Assembly (NCBI GenBank): GCA_003169845.1
Contig: PNAG01000028.1
Location: forward strand, 269,490-333,489
Origin: Candidatus Dormiibacterota bacterium
GTDB lineage: Bacteria > Chloroflexota > Dormibacteria > Dormibacterales > Dormibacteraceae
Direction: 5' to 3'
Length of the DNA stretch: 64,000 nt
The notes beneath the pieces were generated by a model. The model was not told the origin of the DNA, did no database searches, and was given only the letters and a program-made list of their open reading frames with translations. The position numbers were made by a program, and so were the translations under genes. This document shows, in pieces, positions 44,180-54,100 of this stretch. Every line of letters starts with the position of its first letter. Position 1 is the first letter of the stretch.

Positions 44180-45379
44180 GTGGCGGGACCCCGTCTGCGG
44201 ATTGCCCTGGTGATTGGAACCCTGCAGATCGGCGGCGCGGAGGTCCAGTTGTGCCGGCTGGCCGTCGAGCTCTCGGCTCGCGGCCACTGGGTCCACATCT
44301 TCGCTCAGTCCGGCGGCGGTCCGCTCCAGCAGTTCCTAGAGCAGAGCGGTATCCCCTACTCGACCTATGCATTCCATCCCGGAGCCCGACTCTATACCGG
44401 AACACTCAGACGGATCCGGCCTATCGATCTGACAATCAAGGCAGCTGGAGCGGCGCGGGATCTCGTCCCTATGCTCAAGGTTTGGTGGGACCTGGGGCGC
44501 TCTAGAGCTGATGTGTGCCATGCCGTCCTACCCCAGGCGTATTTCTGGAACATGATCGGGTCCCGTTTAGTCGGCATACCAATCCGAATTGCCGGCAGGC
44601 GCGCTCTGACGTTCGCCGAGCCTAAGGCGGCCAGCATTGGGGCACAGGTGCACCGAGCGCTCGGCCAGCTGTCCCGGCGCTGGACTACGATCACCCTCGC
44701 GAACAGCGCCGCAGTCGCCAAAAGCGCGCACGAAGTCGAAGCCATACCCATCGAAAAGATCCGGGTCATACCAAATGGCGTTGATCTTCCGAGACTAATC
44801 GACACATCGATGGCAAGTCCCGACCGCACCCCACCAGTTGGTCTGATGGTCGCCAACCTGATCGAGTACAAGGGCCACTCGGATCTGATCCAGGCACTCA
44901 GCGGGATGATCGATCCGCCCACAATCCGGCTCGTCGGGGATGGACCCGAAAGGGCCACGCTAGAAGCAATGGCACGTCGAGCCGGTCTCGAAAGCAAGCT
45001 GCTCTTCGAAGGTTCAACGCCACAAGCGAGTCGACTCTTTGGGGAGGTCCAGTTCGCAGTTCTGGCGTCGCACCAGGAGGGCATGCCCAACGCCGTCCTC
45101 GAGGCGATGGCCTACGGCTTGCCGACGGTGGCCACCTCGGTCGGCGGCATCCCCGAGCTCATCGAGCACGAGGTTCAGGGACTTTTAGTGCCTCCCCACG
45201 ATCCCCTAGCACTTCGCAGCGCAATCGTTCGCATTGCTGGTGACGCCAGGTTGCGCGCCCGTCTCGGTCGGGCGGCCCGCCTTCGCGCACTGGACTTCGG
45301 GTGGGACCGCTGTGCCCAAGGTCATCTCGATCTTTACGCCGAGCTACTCGCGCGGAGTCGGCGAGGTGGGAAGCGCTGA
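44180..45379 (+). CDS. GT4-family glycosyltransferase
   Basis: This 399-residue GT-B enzyme has an N-terminal GTLQIGGAEVQL acceptor-side motif, GDGPERATLEAMA, and the nucleotide-sugar site EGMPNAVLEAMAYGLPTVA. The start is a GTG. It is cytoplasmic and would transfer a sugar from an NDP-sugar to the growing repeat unit. It ends before the Wzm-type permease gene. Confidence 0.9.
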   Translation: MAGPRLRIALVIGTLQIGGAEVQLCRLAVELSARGHWVHIFAQSGGGPLQQFLEQSGIPYSTYAFHPGARLYTGTLRRIRPIDLTIKAAGAARDLVPMLKVWWDLGRSRADVCHAVLPQAYFWNMIGSRLVGIPIRIAGRRALTFAEPKAASIGAQVHRALGQLSRRWTTITLANSAAVAKSAHEVEAIPIEKIRVIPNGVDLPRLIDTSMASPDRTPPVGLMVANLIEYKGHSDLIQALSGMIDPPTIRLVGDGPERATLEAMARRAGLESKLLFEGSTPQASRLFGEVQFAVLASHQEGMPNAVLEAMAYGLPTVATSVGGIPELIEHEVQGLLVPPHDPLALRSAIVRIAGDARLRARLGRAARLRALDFGWDRCAQGHLDLYAELLARSRRGGKR

Positions 45380-45420
45380 GGCCCCCGTTATCATCTGAAT
45401 TCCCCAGCCGCAAGGAAGCC

Positions 45421-46251
45421 ATGAACAACCAAAGCCTTACTGTGATCGAGCCCCCGAGGGGATGGCAAAGCATCGGCATACGCGAGCTTTGGAACTTTCG
45501 GGAGTTACTGCGCGCGCTCTTGCTGCGAGACGTGAAAATCCGCTACAAGCAGACCATCCTGGGCATTGCCTGGGCCGGCTTGCAGCCGTTAGTAGGCATG
45601 GTGGTATTCACCATCGCGCTGAATGGCGCGGCCGGAATCCCCTCCGAAGCCGGCGTCCCCTACCCTATATTCTGCTATTCCGGATTGCTGATCTGGCTTT
45701 ACTTCGCGGAGGCTTTGAACCGTGCCAGCCGGAGCCTCGTGACCAACAATTTACTCGTCACTAAGGTCTATTTCCCGAGGCTGATCGCGCCGCTATCCGG
45801 AGTCATCGCGCCGGTCCTCGATTTCACAATTGCCTTTGTAATACTGCTTGGGCTGATGGTCGCCTATGGCGTGGGCTTTTCGTGGACGGTGCTTCTTGCG
45901 CCCCTGATACTGATCGGTGCCATCCTCTGCGCCACCGCATTCGGCGTCTGGCTGGCAGCGCTCAATGTCGAGTATCGCGATATCGGCTACGCGGTACCCC
46001 TGCTGGTCCAGTTGTGGTTGTTCCTGACTCCGGTTGTCTACCCGGCATCCAGCGCCCACGGTGTCCTGCGCATCATCTTCGCACTCAACCCAATGGCAGG
46101 CGTCGTGACGGTGTTCAGATGGGCCGTGCTCGGTCGCGGCGCAATCGATTGGTCGATACAGATCCCCTCGCTTGCGGTGCTCGTCGTCGTGCTGGTGGCA
46201 GGCATACTGTACTTCCGCAGAGTTGAGACGTCCTTTGCCGATTCGATCTGA
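45421..46251 (+). CDS. ABC-2 polysaccharide exporter permease (Wzm-like)
   Basis: This 276-residue protein has six hydrophobic helices. The early KIRYKQTILGIAWAGLQPL segment is the diagnostic Wzm/TagG signature. The ATG at 45421 is preceded by AAGGAAG; the frame is open further upstream, but that part overlaps the glycosyltransferase gene in another frame. It forms the membrane channel of a polysaccharide ABC exporter with the following gene. Confidence 0.9.
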   Translation: MNNQSLTVIEPPRGWQSIGIRELWNFRELLRALLLRDVKIRYKQTILGIAWAGLQPLVGMVVFTIALNGAAGIPSEAGVPYPIFCYSGLLIWLYFAEALNRASRSLVTNNLLVTKVYFPRLIAPLSGVIAPVLDFTIAFVILLGLMVAYGVGFSWTVLLAPLILIGAILCATAFGVWLAALNVEYRDIGYAVPLLVQLWLFLTPVVYPASSAHGVLRIIFALNPMAGVVTVFRWAVLGRGAIDWSIQIPSLAVLVVVLVAGILYFRRVETSFADSI

Positions 46252-47530
46252 GCAGGGCGGCGACATCGCCGTCTCTGTTGAGGGCCTCAGCAAGCGCTAT
46301 GTGCTCGGCGAGCGCGAGCCGTACAAGACGTTGAGATCCTCACTGATGAGTGTGCCCAACCGGTTGCTCCGCCAGTCATCATCGGTATCCCCGGTTGGAG
46401 GCCGCGCTGAATTGTGGGCTCTACGCGACCTGAGTTTCCAGCTGCGGCAGGGTGAGGTACTTGGCATTGTCGGTCACAACGGGGCCGGTAAGAGCACACT
46501 GCTCAAGATCCTGTCCCGCGTCACGAGCCCGACCAATGGCCGGGTTGTTCTTCGCGGGCGAGCGAGTGCCCTGCTCGAAGTTGGAACGGGCTTTCACCCG
46601 GAGCTGACCGGGCGGGAGAACGTTTACCTCAATGGCTCAGTGCTGGGCATGCGCCAGTCCGAGATCGCGCGCAAGTTCGACGAAATCGTCGACTTCGCCG
46701 GGGTGTCGCGGTTCATCGATACACCGATTAAGCGCTACTCATCCGGTATGCAGGTTCGGCTCGCATTTGCAGTCGCCGCTTTTCTTGAACCGGAGATCCT
46801 GATCGTCGACGAGGTGCTCGCCGTGGGCGATGCCGCATTCCAGCGCAAGTGTCTCGGTAAGTTAAAGAGCAGTTCGGTACAAGGCCGGACAGTGCTATTC
46901 GTGAGCCATAACCTGCCGGCCGTACGTAGTTTGTGCACGCGGGCCATCTTGCTAGATCACGGCCAACTGGTCATGGATGCCTCTCCTGCGGCGACGATCG
47001 AGCACTACCTCTCCGAAAAGATTGGCAGCTCGGACTCCTGGGACCTCCGCACATCGAGGCGATCGGATCTGGAACTGGGTGGAAAAGCACGGTTCCGCAG
47101 CCTGAAGCTGGCGGGGGTTTCCCGCGCTGGGTCCATACCCGTCGGCGATACGCTCTCTCTGCAAATCGAATTTGAAGTATTGGAGTCAGTCGAGGATATG
47201 GTTGCCGTGCTCAATATCCTGACAGTCGACGATGTGCTGGTGGCACAGTCGGTCACCACCAACAGCTACAGCCCAGTGACACGATTGGATCCGGGCCTGT
47301 ACTCGCTGGTGGCCCGCATCGAATCCGCTTTGCTCCAGCCAGGCCGATACGAAGTCGGTCTAGGCTTGCGGAGCGGTTCAATGCTGCAGGACCAGATCGA
47401 TGCCGCCGGCATGGTCGAGTTCATCGAGTCGGTTGATCTCGAATTTCCATGGTTCGGAGGGGCCGGTGGTTACCTCAGGCTGCCTGTTCAATGGACTCGC
47501 CCCGAAATCCTGCATGACTTGAGGGTCTGA
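46235..47530 (+). CDS. ABC exporter ATPase with Wzt-type C-terminal domain
   Basis: This 431-residue protein has Walker A GHNGAGKST near residue 79, the signature YSSGMQVRLAFA and Walker B EILIVDEV. A C-terminal region of about 140 residues is like the Wzt sugar-cap-binding domain. I place the start at a TTG (46235) overlapping the permease stop by 17 bp; no strong ribosome site is present. It powers export of the polysaccharide via the Wzm-like partner. Confidence 0.85.
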   Translation: MPIRSEQGGDIAVSVEGLSKRYVLGEREPYKTLRSSLMSVPNRLLRQSSSVSPVGGRAELWALRDLSFQLRQGEVLGIVGHNGAGKSTLLKILSRVTSPTNGRVVLRGRASALLEVGTGFHPELTGRENVYLNGSVLGMRQSEIARKFDEIVDFAGVSRFIDTPIKRYSSGMQVRLAFAVAAFLEPEILIVDEVLAVGDAAFQRKCLGKLKSSSVQGRTVLFVSHNLPAVRSLCTRAILLDHGQLVMDASPAATIEHYLSEKIGSSDSWDLRTSRRSDLELGGKARFRSLKLAGVSRAGSIPVGDTLSLQIEFEVLESVEDMVAVLNILTVDDVLVAQSVTTNSYSPVTRLDPGLYSLVARIESALLQPGRYEVGLGLRSGSMLQDQIDAAGMVEFIESVDLEFPWFGGAGGYLRLPVQWTRPEILHDLRV

Positions 47531-47545
47531 AGAGCCTCAAACACA

Positions 47546-47573
47546 TTGGCGGGTCCCGAATATCCATTAATGA
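47546..47573 (+). promoter_or_regulatory. Promoter candidate before second OafA-type gene
   Basis: TTGGCG (47546-47551), a 16-bp spacer and TAATGA (47568-47573) lie upstream of the second OafA-type acyltransferase gene. Confidence 0.3.
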
Positions 47574-47619
47574 TTCGACGGGAGCGCCGTACGGCGCGTT
47601 CGGCAAATGAGCTGACGTG

Positions 47620-49716
47620 ATGAGCGTCAGTGGGACGGTTCAGTCGCAACGATCAGATTACGTAGACGCCGCGGGTGGCGGGATACCGGAGAACATCATC
47701 GACACCTCAAGATATCGTCCGTCGCTTGACGGCATTCGAGCGCTTGCGGTCGTGGGCGTCATTCTTTACCACTTTGGCTACCCATGGATGCGCGGTGGCT
47801 TTCTTGGAGTCGACGTCTTCTTTGTGCTATCCGGCTATTTGATCACGTCGATTCTTCTCTCTGACCTGCGTTCACAGAAATTCGATTTAGCCTCGTTTTG
47901 GGTGCGCCGCGCGCGCCGTCTGTTGCCGGCGCTGCTCGTCATGTGTGTCGCAGTGGCCATTGTCGTTCGCGTCGCTGACCCAGTGTCAAACTGGCCGCCG
48001 CTTCAATCGGATTTGTGGTGGACCATCTTCTACGGTGCGAATTGGCATTTCATCGCCAGCGACCAGGACTACTTTGCCCAATGGTTCAACGCGTCGCCGC
48101 TGCGCCACACGTGGTCACTCGCAATAGAAGAACAGTTCTACCTGGCGTGGCCGCTGGTCCTCGTCCTTCTTGCGCGCTTCGCGCGGGGTTCGCGTTTGAT
48201 CTTGGCTGGGGCAGTGGGTGTAGGGATTCTCGCATCCGTTTTAGCGATGTTGGTCGTGTTCGACCCTTGGGGTCCCTCGCGAGCCTACTACGGCACTGAC
48301 AGCCGCGCTCACGAACTGCTGATTGGAGCACTACTCGGAATCGCCACAACGGGAAACCCAGCGCTGACGCGTGATCGAGGCAAGGTCGTGGACCTTGTTG
48401 CCGCGCTCGGACTTCTCGGCGTTGTCGGTGCATTCCTGATCGTTCCCGATTCGTGGCCGGGCTACTACCGCGGCGGTTCCCTAGTACTCTCCATAACGGT
48501 TGGCTGCGTGCTTTGGGCAGTCGAGTCAAGGCCCACCGGACTGGTGAGCCGTGTCTTGAGCATCGGCGGTGCGCAATGGCTTGGCCGGATCTCATACGGG
48601 CTGTACCTATGGCACTGGCCCGTGATTGTGTTCGCGGGACCAGCTCTGGCTGTATTCCTCGCATCCCTGATGCCAGGTTTGATTGGCGGAACGACGGGTC
48701 TCAATGCCGTGCGGGCGGGAATCATTCTCGCCCTAGCTGTGACCTCATATTACGTGCTGGAGCGACCAATTCGGCGAGGTTACATCTGGCACCTAAAGCT
48801 GACGAATCGCCGGGTTCTCGTGGCAGCCGCGGTCGCCATGCTCGGAGCCGCCAGCACAAGTGTCCTGTTGACGACTGTGTCACCCGGTATCGCTAACGGT
48901 TTCGAGCCCGGTGAATACACGACGTGCCCCGGAGGTGGCGATGACCTCACGTGCGTCCGGCACATTGCATCGTCTTCGAAACGTCCTCTTGTCGCTGTCG
49001 TCGGAGACTCAACGGCGCGTTCCCTGGATGCGGGTTTGATTGCGTTGAGCCAAGCCAATGACTGGACTTACATTGCGGCGGCTCAAAACGGCTGCACTTT
49101 TCTTGATCGATTGGTGCTTTCGGGACCAAACCAGGTGCTGATCGGTCAAGCTCGATGCCCCCATGACAATGCTGTGATCCGCCAACGGCTTCTTGATGTA
49201 TACCAACCCGATTTGATCATCGTCATGGACAGATTTTTCATGCTCGATTCCCTTGACGCTTCAGGAAATCGGCTGGTAGCAGGCACCCCGGCTCACCTCC
49301 AGGACACGGAGCAGCGTTTGGAATTGGTGGCGTCGGACCTGACTTCGCGCGGTGCGAAGATGGTGTTTATCGACGCCCTGCCGATGCAGGTGCCGCTTGA
49401 TTGTGCGACCCGGCCTCAGTCGCCTGCCTGCGAGGTGTTTGCGTCGTCCGATCGCCTGACCGCGACCTACAACGCGATCATCCACTCGGTGGTTGCTCGC
49501 CATCCTGAGAACATGCGGGCCATATCGCTCACAAATACGGTCTGTCCCGACGATCATTGCGTCCCTTCAGTCGATGGCACGATCATGCGTTACGACGGCA
49601 TTCATTTCACAAAAGCGGCCGCGTTGTGGCTCGCCCCGTCTCTTTATGGGCAGCTAGAGAACGTCGGGTTGGTTCCTGTTGCAGTGACCCATTCAGGAAG
49701 ACGCATTGCCAGGTGA
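47620..49716 (+). CDS. OafA-like acyltransferase with C-terminal SGNH domain (second copy)
   Basis: This 698-residue protein has the same architecture as the gene at 42.1 kb: an acyltransferase-3 domain (RRARRLLPAL, HTWSLAIEEQFY) and a SGNH part. GDS lies at 462-464 and DxxH at Asp659 and His662. The sequences are clearly different, so it is a diverged paralogue rather than a recent duplicate. The ATG at 47620 is preferred over a GTG one codon earlier. Confidence 0.9.
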   Translation: MSVSGTVQSQRSDYVDAAGGGIPENIIDTSRYRPSLDGIRALAVVGVILYHFGYPWMRGGFLGVDVFFVLSGYLITSILLSDLRSQKFDLASFWVRRARRLLPALLVMCVAVAIVVRVADPVSNWPPLQSDLWWTIFYGANWHFIASDQDYFAQWFNASPLRHTWSLAIEEQFYLAWPLVLVLLARFARGSRLILAGAVGVGILASVLAMLVVFDPWGPSRAYYGTDSRAHELLIGALLGIATTGNPALTRDRGKVVDLVAALGLLGVVGAFLIVPDSWPGYYRGGSLVLSITVGCVLWAVESRPTGLVSRVLSIGGAQWLGRISYGLYLWHWPVIVFAGPALAVFLASLMPGLIGGTTGLNAVRAGIILALAVTSYYVLERPIRRGYIWHLKLTNRRVLVAAAVAMLGAASTSVLLTTVSPGIANGFEPGEYTTCPGGGDDLTCVRHIASSSKRPLVAVVGDSTARSLDAGLIALSQANDWTYIAAAQNGCTFLDRLVLSGPNQVLIGQARCPHDNAVIRQRLLDVYQPDLIIVMDRFFMLDSLDASGNRLVAGTPAHLQDTEQRLELVASDLTSRGAKMVFIDALPMQVPLDCATRPQSPACEVFASSDRLTATYNAIIHSVVARHPENMRAISLTNTVCPDDHCVPSVDGTIMRYDGIHFTKAAALWLAPSLYGQLENVGLVPVAVTHSGRRIAR

Positions 49717-49757
49717 CGGAGCAGTCGGCAAAGCACCGACGCCGCTCGAGAATATTC

Positions 49758-51650
49758 CTATGATGCGCCTAAAGACATCACGGGTGCACGAGGAACCGGG
49801 AACTGGTCGATGAAGGTGCGATGCCAGCTCTCGAGAAGGAGGAGATCCCAGAGCGTGTACTGGAACTCGTCGGATCCGGACATGTGCACCTGCACCATCT
49901 CGCGCACGGCGGCTGGCTTGAAGTAGCCGCGGCGCAGCGCCATATCGGACAAGACAACGTCTTCAACCATTTCACGCAGGCTGGTGCGGAGCCAGTTGCC
50001 TAGCGGGACGCCAAAGCCCATCTTCTTCCGGTCAAGCACCGCGTCAGGCAACAAGCCTCGGAGCGCAGACTTGAATAAGTACTTCGTCACGCCGTTCCGA
50101 ATCTTGAGACTCTCCGGGACCCGCGCCATGAACTCCATCAAGCGCTGATCGAGCAGCGGCGACCGCCCCTCGAGCGAGTGCGCCATAGTAGCCACATCCA
50201 TCTTGACCAATAGGTCGTCAGGTAGGTAGTTATGAATGTCTGTCGCCAGCATCCCATCCAATACTCCGAGCCCGCCTTGACCGCGCATAAACGCCAATGG
50301 GGGTACATCGCCATCGTTGACGTTGAGTGGACCGTCCGCATACAACCATAGGCGCCGTTTCCGATGAGCATGGAGAAGCGTGGCACAGTAGGCTTCTGCG
50401 GGGCTCTCGGGATTTACGTCGAGGATGCGGCGTCCACGGCGCAGGTACCGGCTCACCGGTTTTGCTGCAAGGAATAGCGCGCGGCGGAGGTGCAGGGGCA
50501 GGCCGAAGAATGTGCCGAACCGGCCTTGACTCAGAGCGTAGCGGTTGTAACCGCCGAATGTCTCGTCTCCACCGTCACCGTTCAATACAACGGTGACGTG
50601 AGGTCGAGTAATCCGGGCGATGGCAAAGGAAGGAATTGCTGAAGAGTCCCCGAAAGGTTGGTCATAGTGCCAGACGATGTCATCTATCAGTTCCGGCGCG
50701 CCCGTTCGGACGACCAACTCATGGTGATCCGTGCCGAACTTGTCGGCGACTAGCCTGGCGTAGGCGGACTCGTCGTGGGTCTCCGACTCGAAGCCAACGG
50801 TGAAAGTCTTCACTCGGCTCATGGAGGCCTCTGAGGCGAATGCCACGACGGCACTTGAGTCCACCCCGCCTGACAGGAATGCACCCAGCGGAACCTCGCT
50901 CTCTAGCCGAATCCGCACCGAATCGCGAAGCAGCCGCAGCAGTTCCTCGCGCAACTCGCCCTCAGAATCCGCAAACTTCGGTAGGTAGGGAAGGTCCCAG
51001 TAGCGCTCGGTCTGTATAACGCCCGCCCGCCAACGTAGCCAGTGACCTGGCTCAATTCGGCGGATGCCTTCGAACGCGGTCAAAGGGGACGGAACGTACT
51101 GCAGAGCGAGGAAGTTATCAATTGCGACGAGGTCGGGGCGCCGAACGACTTCAGGGTGCTGGAGAATCGCCTTGATCTCGCTGCCGAACACAATCGCGTC
51201 GTTCGCGAGAGTTGTGTAGTAGAGAGGCTTCTTCCCCACTCGATCGCGAGCCATCAGGAGCTCCTGGCTTCGTTCGTCCCAAATGGCGAACGCAAACATT
51301 CCCCGAAGCTCATCCAGACACCGCACGCCTCGCTCTTCATAAAGATGGAGAACGGTCTCGACGTCCGAGTGGGTCATGAAGTGGTGTCCACGCCGCTCCA
51401 AGCCGTGGCGAAGTTCATGATGGTTGTAGATCTCGCCGTTGAGGACGATCGCCATGGATCGATCTTCGTTGTAAATTGGCTGGTGTCCGCCGGCCACATC
51501 GATGATGCTTAACCTTCTAAAAGCGAACCCCGCTTCGCGCGCGGTCATTTGGCCGACGGCGTCGGGGCCGCGATGGGCGATCGCGAGACCCATCCGCTCT
51601 AGCACTGCGGGGTCGGGCCAGCAGCCGGCCATGCCGGCGATGCCACACAT
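49758..51650 (-). CDS. asnB: Asparagine synthase-like amidotransferase
   Basis: This 630-residue protein starts Met-Cys-Gly-Ile, exposing the glutaminase nucleophile Cys2 after Met removal. The class-II glutaminase half has AHRGPDAVG. The synthetase half has FLSGGVDSSAVVAF, the ATP pyrophosphatase P-loop-like motif. AsnB copies in polysaccharide loci often amidate uronic acids rather than make asparagine. Here a UDP-sugar dehydrogenase gene lies nearby. The ATG is adjacent to the upstream gene stop (TAAATG). Confidence 0.9.
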   Translation of the reverse strand: MCGIAGMAGCWPDPAVLERMGLAIAHRGPDAVGQMTAREAGFAFRRLSIIDVAGGHQPIYNEDRSMAIVLNGEIYNHHELRHGLERRGHHFMTHSDVETVLHLYEERGVRCLDELRGMFAFAIWDERSQELLMARDRVGKKPLYYTTLANDAIVFGSEIKAILQHPEVVRRPDLVAIDNFLALQYVPSPLTAFEGIRRIEPGHWLRWRAGVIQTERYWDLPYLPKFADSEGELREELLRLLRDSVRIRLESEVPLGAFLSGGVDSSAVVAFASEASMSRVKTFTVGFESETHDESAYARLVADKFGTDHHELVVRTGAPELIDDIVWHYDQPFGDSSAIPSFAIARITRPHVTVVLNGDGGDETFGGYNRYALSQGRFGTFFGLPLHLRRALFLAAKPVSRYLRRGRRILDVNPESPAEAYCATLLHAHRKRRLWLYADGPLNVNDGDVPPLAFMRGQGGLGVLDGMLATDIHNYLPDDLLVKMDVATMAHSLEGRSPLLDQRLMEFMARVPESLKIRNGVTKYLFKSALRGLLPDAVLDRKKMGFGVPLGNWLRTSLREMVEDVVLSDMALRRGYFKPAAVREMVQVHMSGSDEFQYTLWDLLLLESWHRTFIDQFPVPRAPVMSLGAS

Positions 51651-52829
51651 TTAGCCGGCAGTCGCCTGCAGTCTCTCACCGGAGGTGAGCCGCTGGTAGA
51701 CAGTCTGTGTCGCTTCCACCATCCGGTTGACACCGAATTGCTCGGCGATCCGACATCTGGAAGCATCCCCCATCCTGCGCCGACCCTCAGCGTCAGCCGC
51801 CATAAGTCGAATGCCTTCGGCCATGGCTTTCGAATCGCTCGGCGCGACGAGGATGCCGGTGACACCATGCTCGATTAGCTCGCGGGTACCACCGACGGCA
51901 GTCGCAACAACCGGGATTGCGTGTGCCATTGATTCCATGACAGCGTTCGGAAACCCCTCCTCGGTCGATGCCAAGATTGTGAAGTCGAAGGCACGGAGCA
52001 GCCGGGCCGCACCGGGGTAGCTACCTGCGAATACCACTCGATCGGTGATCTGAAGGCTCCTCACCTGCGCCTCGAGCGCACCCCGCTCGGGACCATCGCC
52101 GATCAACACGAGCCGGAAGCCGGGTATCTCATGGGCCAGCTCCGCAACCGCTTCAAGCAGCGTTTTGTGGCCCTTGTAGGCTCTGAGGTTGGCGACGACC
52201 GCGGCCAGCACCGTCGTTCCCGGCGGCCGCCAACCGAGAGGAAGCACGGGCGCGGGGGCCAAGGGCGGCAGATCGATCCCGTTGTAAATAACCGCCGTCC
52301 GAGAGCGATCCAGACCTTCGCGCTCAATTGCATAAGTCCGGACCGACTCGGAGTTGCAAAGCTGAAGATCGATCACGCGGTTGGCGAACCGGGCCAGCCA
52401 CCGCCAGCGCCGATTCGGATAAACCTCGTAGGAGGTGAGGCCACGCCGAGATGCGATGACCACGCGAACGCGGAACAGCCAGGCAGCGACGCCACCGAGC
52501 ACGTATCCCCCGGGCAAGTACGCGTGGATAATCTCTGGCCGCTGGCGGCGAAGCCCGATCCCGATCGTCCATAGGATACGAACAGCGAGAAGGGCCTTGG
52601 AGCGAACACTCGGTTGGCTGAATCGAAGAAGGCTCACGGTAGTGACTAGGACATCCGCAGCCAAGTCTGACTGTAACGGACCGCCGCCGTAGAGACATAG
52701 AACTGAGGGCTGGAAGCGGGACCGGTCGAGGGCATTCACGAGCCTGACAAGTTGGGTCTCGGCACCGCCAACCTCAAGGCTGCCGATGATGAACGTGATC
52801 CTGATCGGACGGTCTGTAGTACCCCTCAA
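51651..52829 (-). CDS. GT4-family glycosyltransferase
   Basis: This 392-residue enzyme has the same layout as the GT4 at 44.2 kb: GSLEVGGAETQLVRLV at the N-terminus, GDGPERGALEAQVR, and EEGFPNAVMESMAHAIPVVA. The start is a TTG at 52829 without a clear ribosome site. It is directly upstream of the AsnB-like gene on the same strand. Confidence 0.88.
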   Translation of the reverse strand: MRGTTDRPIRITFIIGSLEVGGAETQLVRLVNALDRSRFQPSVLCLYGGGPLQSDLAADVLVTTVSLLRFSQPSVRSKALLAVRILWTIGIGLRRQRPEIIHAYLPGGYVLGGVAAWLFRVRVVIASRRGLTSYEVYPNRRWRWLARFANRVIDLQLCNSESVRTYAIEREGLDRSRTAVIYNGIDLPPLAPAPVLPLGWRPPGTTVLAAVVANLRAYKGHKTLLEAVAELAHEIPGFRLVLIGDGPERGALEAQVRSLQITDRVVFAGSYPGAARLLRAFDFTILASTEEGFPNAVMESMAHAIPVVATAVGGTRELIEHGVTGILVAPSDSKAMAEGIRLMAADAEGRRRMGDASRCRIAEQFGVNRMVEATQTVYQRLTSGERLQATAG

Positions 52830-53082
52830 GCTGGATACTGGGACCGACGTGCAATCTCCGAGCCGCTACAAATGAGCGCCCGTGTGAGCGAGCTGGGCCG
52901 CCCCACGACCCCGATCGTCTGGCGTCGCGCCTCGAGCCCAACTAACAGGTCCTGCGGGGTCCGATTCACCTTATCTCGACTATAGTGCCATCGCTTCGCC
53001 CTCGAGATCGTGGATTCCAGAAACGAAGGCCACCCACATCAACGCTCCTGCATAATCCAAACCACTGCTAGTGCCTTCAAAT

Positions 53083-54096
53083 ATGTCCAGTTACTATGCC
53101 GATAAAGGAGCAGTACTGGCGGACGTATTCGGCGCAAAGCGTGTGGACGTCGACCCGCACGGCATCGTTGTCGACGGGCGCCGATTCCCCGTGGTCGACG
53201 ATGTCATCGTTCTCCTAGAGCCTGGCGCATACACCAAGCGGGTGTCGCACGCACTTGAGAAGAGCCTCGCTCCCCCTCCTGGCCAATTCGCGAGCGACAT
53301 TCAGTCAACGTTCGGCCAAGAATGGACAGCCTACCCCCGCATCCTGGCTGAACACGAGAATGAGTTCCGCCAGTACTTCGACCTGGTGGATATCGACTCG
53401 CTGGGCAACGCCACGGTGTGTGATCTTGGATGTGGCTCCGGACGATGGAGCTTTTTCCTTAGGACGCGATGCCGGCAGCTTATCCTTGTGGACTTCTCGG
53501 ACGCGATATTTGTCGCTCGAGATAACTTACGCGACTGCGGAAACGCCCTATTCTTCATGGGAGATCTCACAAATCTCCCTCTGCGGCAAGGGTTCGCCGA
53601 CCTGGTCGTGTGCCTAGGCGTGCTCCACCACCTTCCTGTTCCGGCGCTCTATCAGGTGCGACGCCTGAGACGACTCGCGCCACGGGTGCTTGTCTACATT
53701 TACTATGCGCTCGACAACAGACCGGGGTATTTCCGGGCGGTGCTTGCCATCGTTACTGGGCTTCGCCAACTCACTTCACAGGTTGCGAATCCAAAGATCC
53801 GATCGATGATTGCTTGGACTCTGACAATGGGAGTCTACGTTCCCGTCCTCGCACTGGGCAGAATCCTGAATTGGCTTCGCCTTGGGGCACTTGTACCGCT
53901 ATATGACACCTATAAAGAAAAGAGCCTCCAGCGGATCCGGCAAGACGTGTACGACCGTTTTTTTACCCGAATCGAGCAGCGCGTCACCAAGTCGTCCGTG
54001 CTGAAATTGAAGGACACGTTTGCCTCAGTTACCGTTTCCCCGAACCTTCCGTATTGGCACTTCCTTTGCGAATCAGGTACAGGGAATACTGATTAA
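53083..54096 (+). CDS. SAM-dependent methyltransferase
   Basis: This 337-residue protein has a class-I SAM motif CDLGCGSGRWSF (motif I) and a later VCLGVLHHLP. The N-terminal 70 residues may belong to an acceptor-recognition part. The ATG at 53083 is preferred over a GTG at 53071. It could methylate a sugar in the polysaccharide. It is convergent with the minus-strand UDP-sugar dehydrogenase gene. Confidence 0.8.
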   Translation: MSSYYADKGAVLADVFGAKRVDVDPHGIVVDGRRFPVVDDVIVLLEPGAYTKRVSHALEKSLAPPPGQFASDIQSTFGQEWTAYPRILAEHENEFRQYFDLVDIDSLGNATVCDLGCGSGRWSFFLRTRCRQLILVDFSDAIFVARDNLRDCGNALFFMGDLTNLPLRQGFADLVVCLGVLHHLPVPALYQVRRLRRLAPRVLVYIYYALDNRPGYFRAVLAIVTGLRQLTSQVANPKIRSMIAWTLTMGVYVPVLALGRILNWLRLGALVPLYDTYKEKSLQRIRQDVYDRFFTRIEQRVTKSSVLKLKDTFASVTVSPNLPYWHFLCESGTGNTD

Positions 54097-54100
54097 GTCC

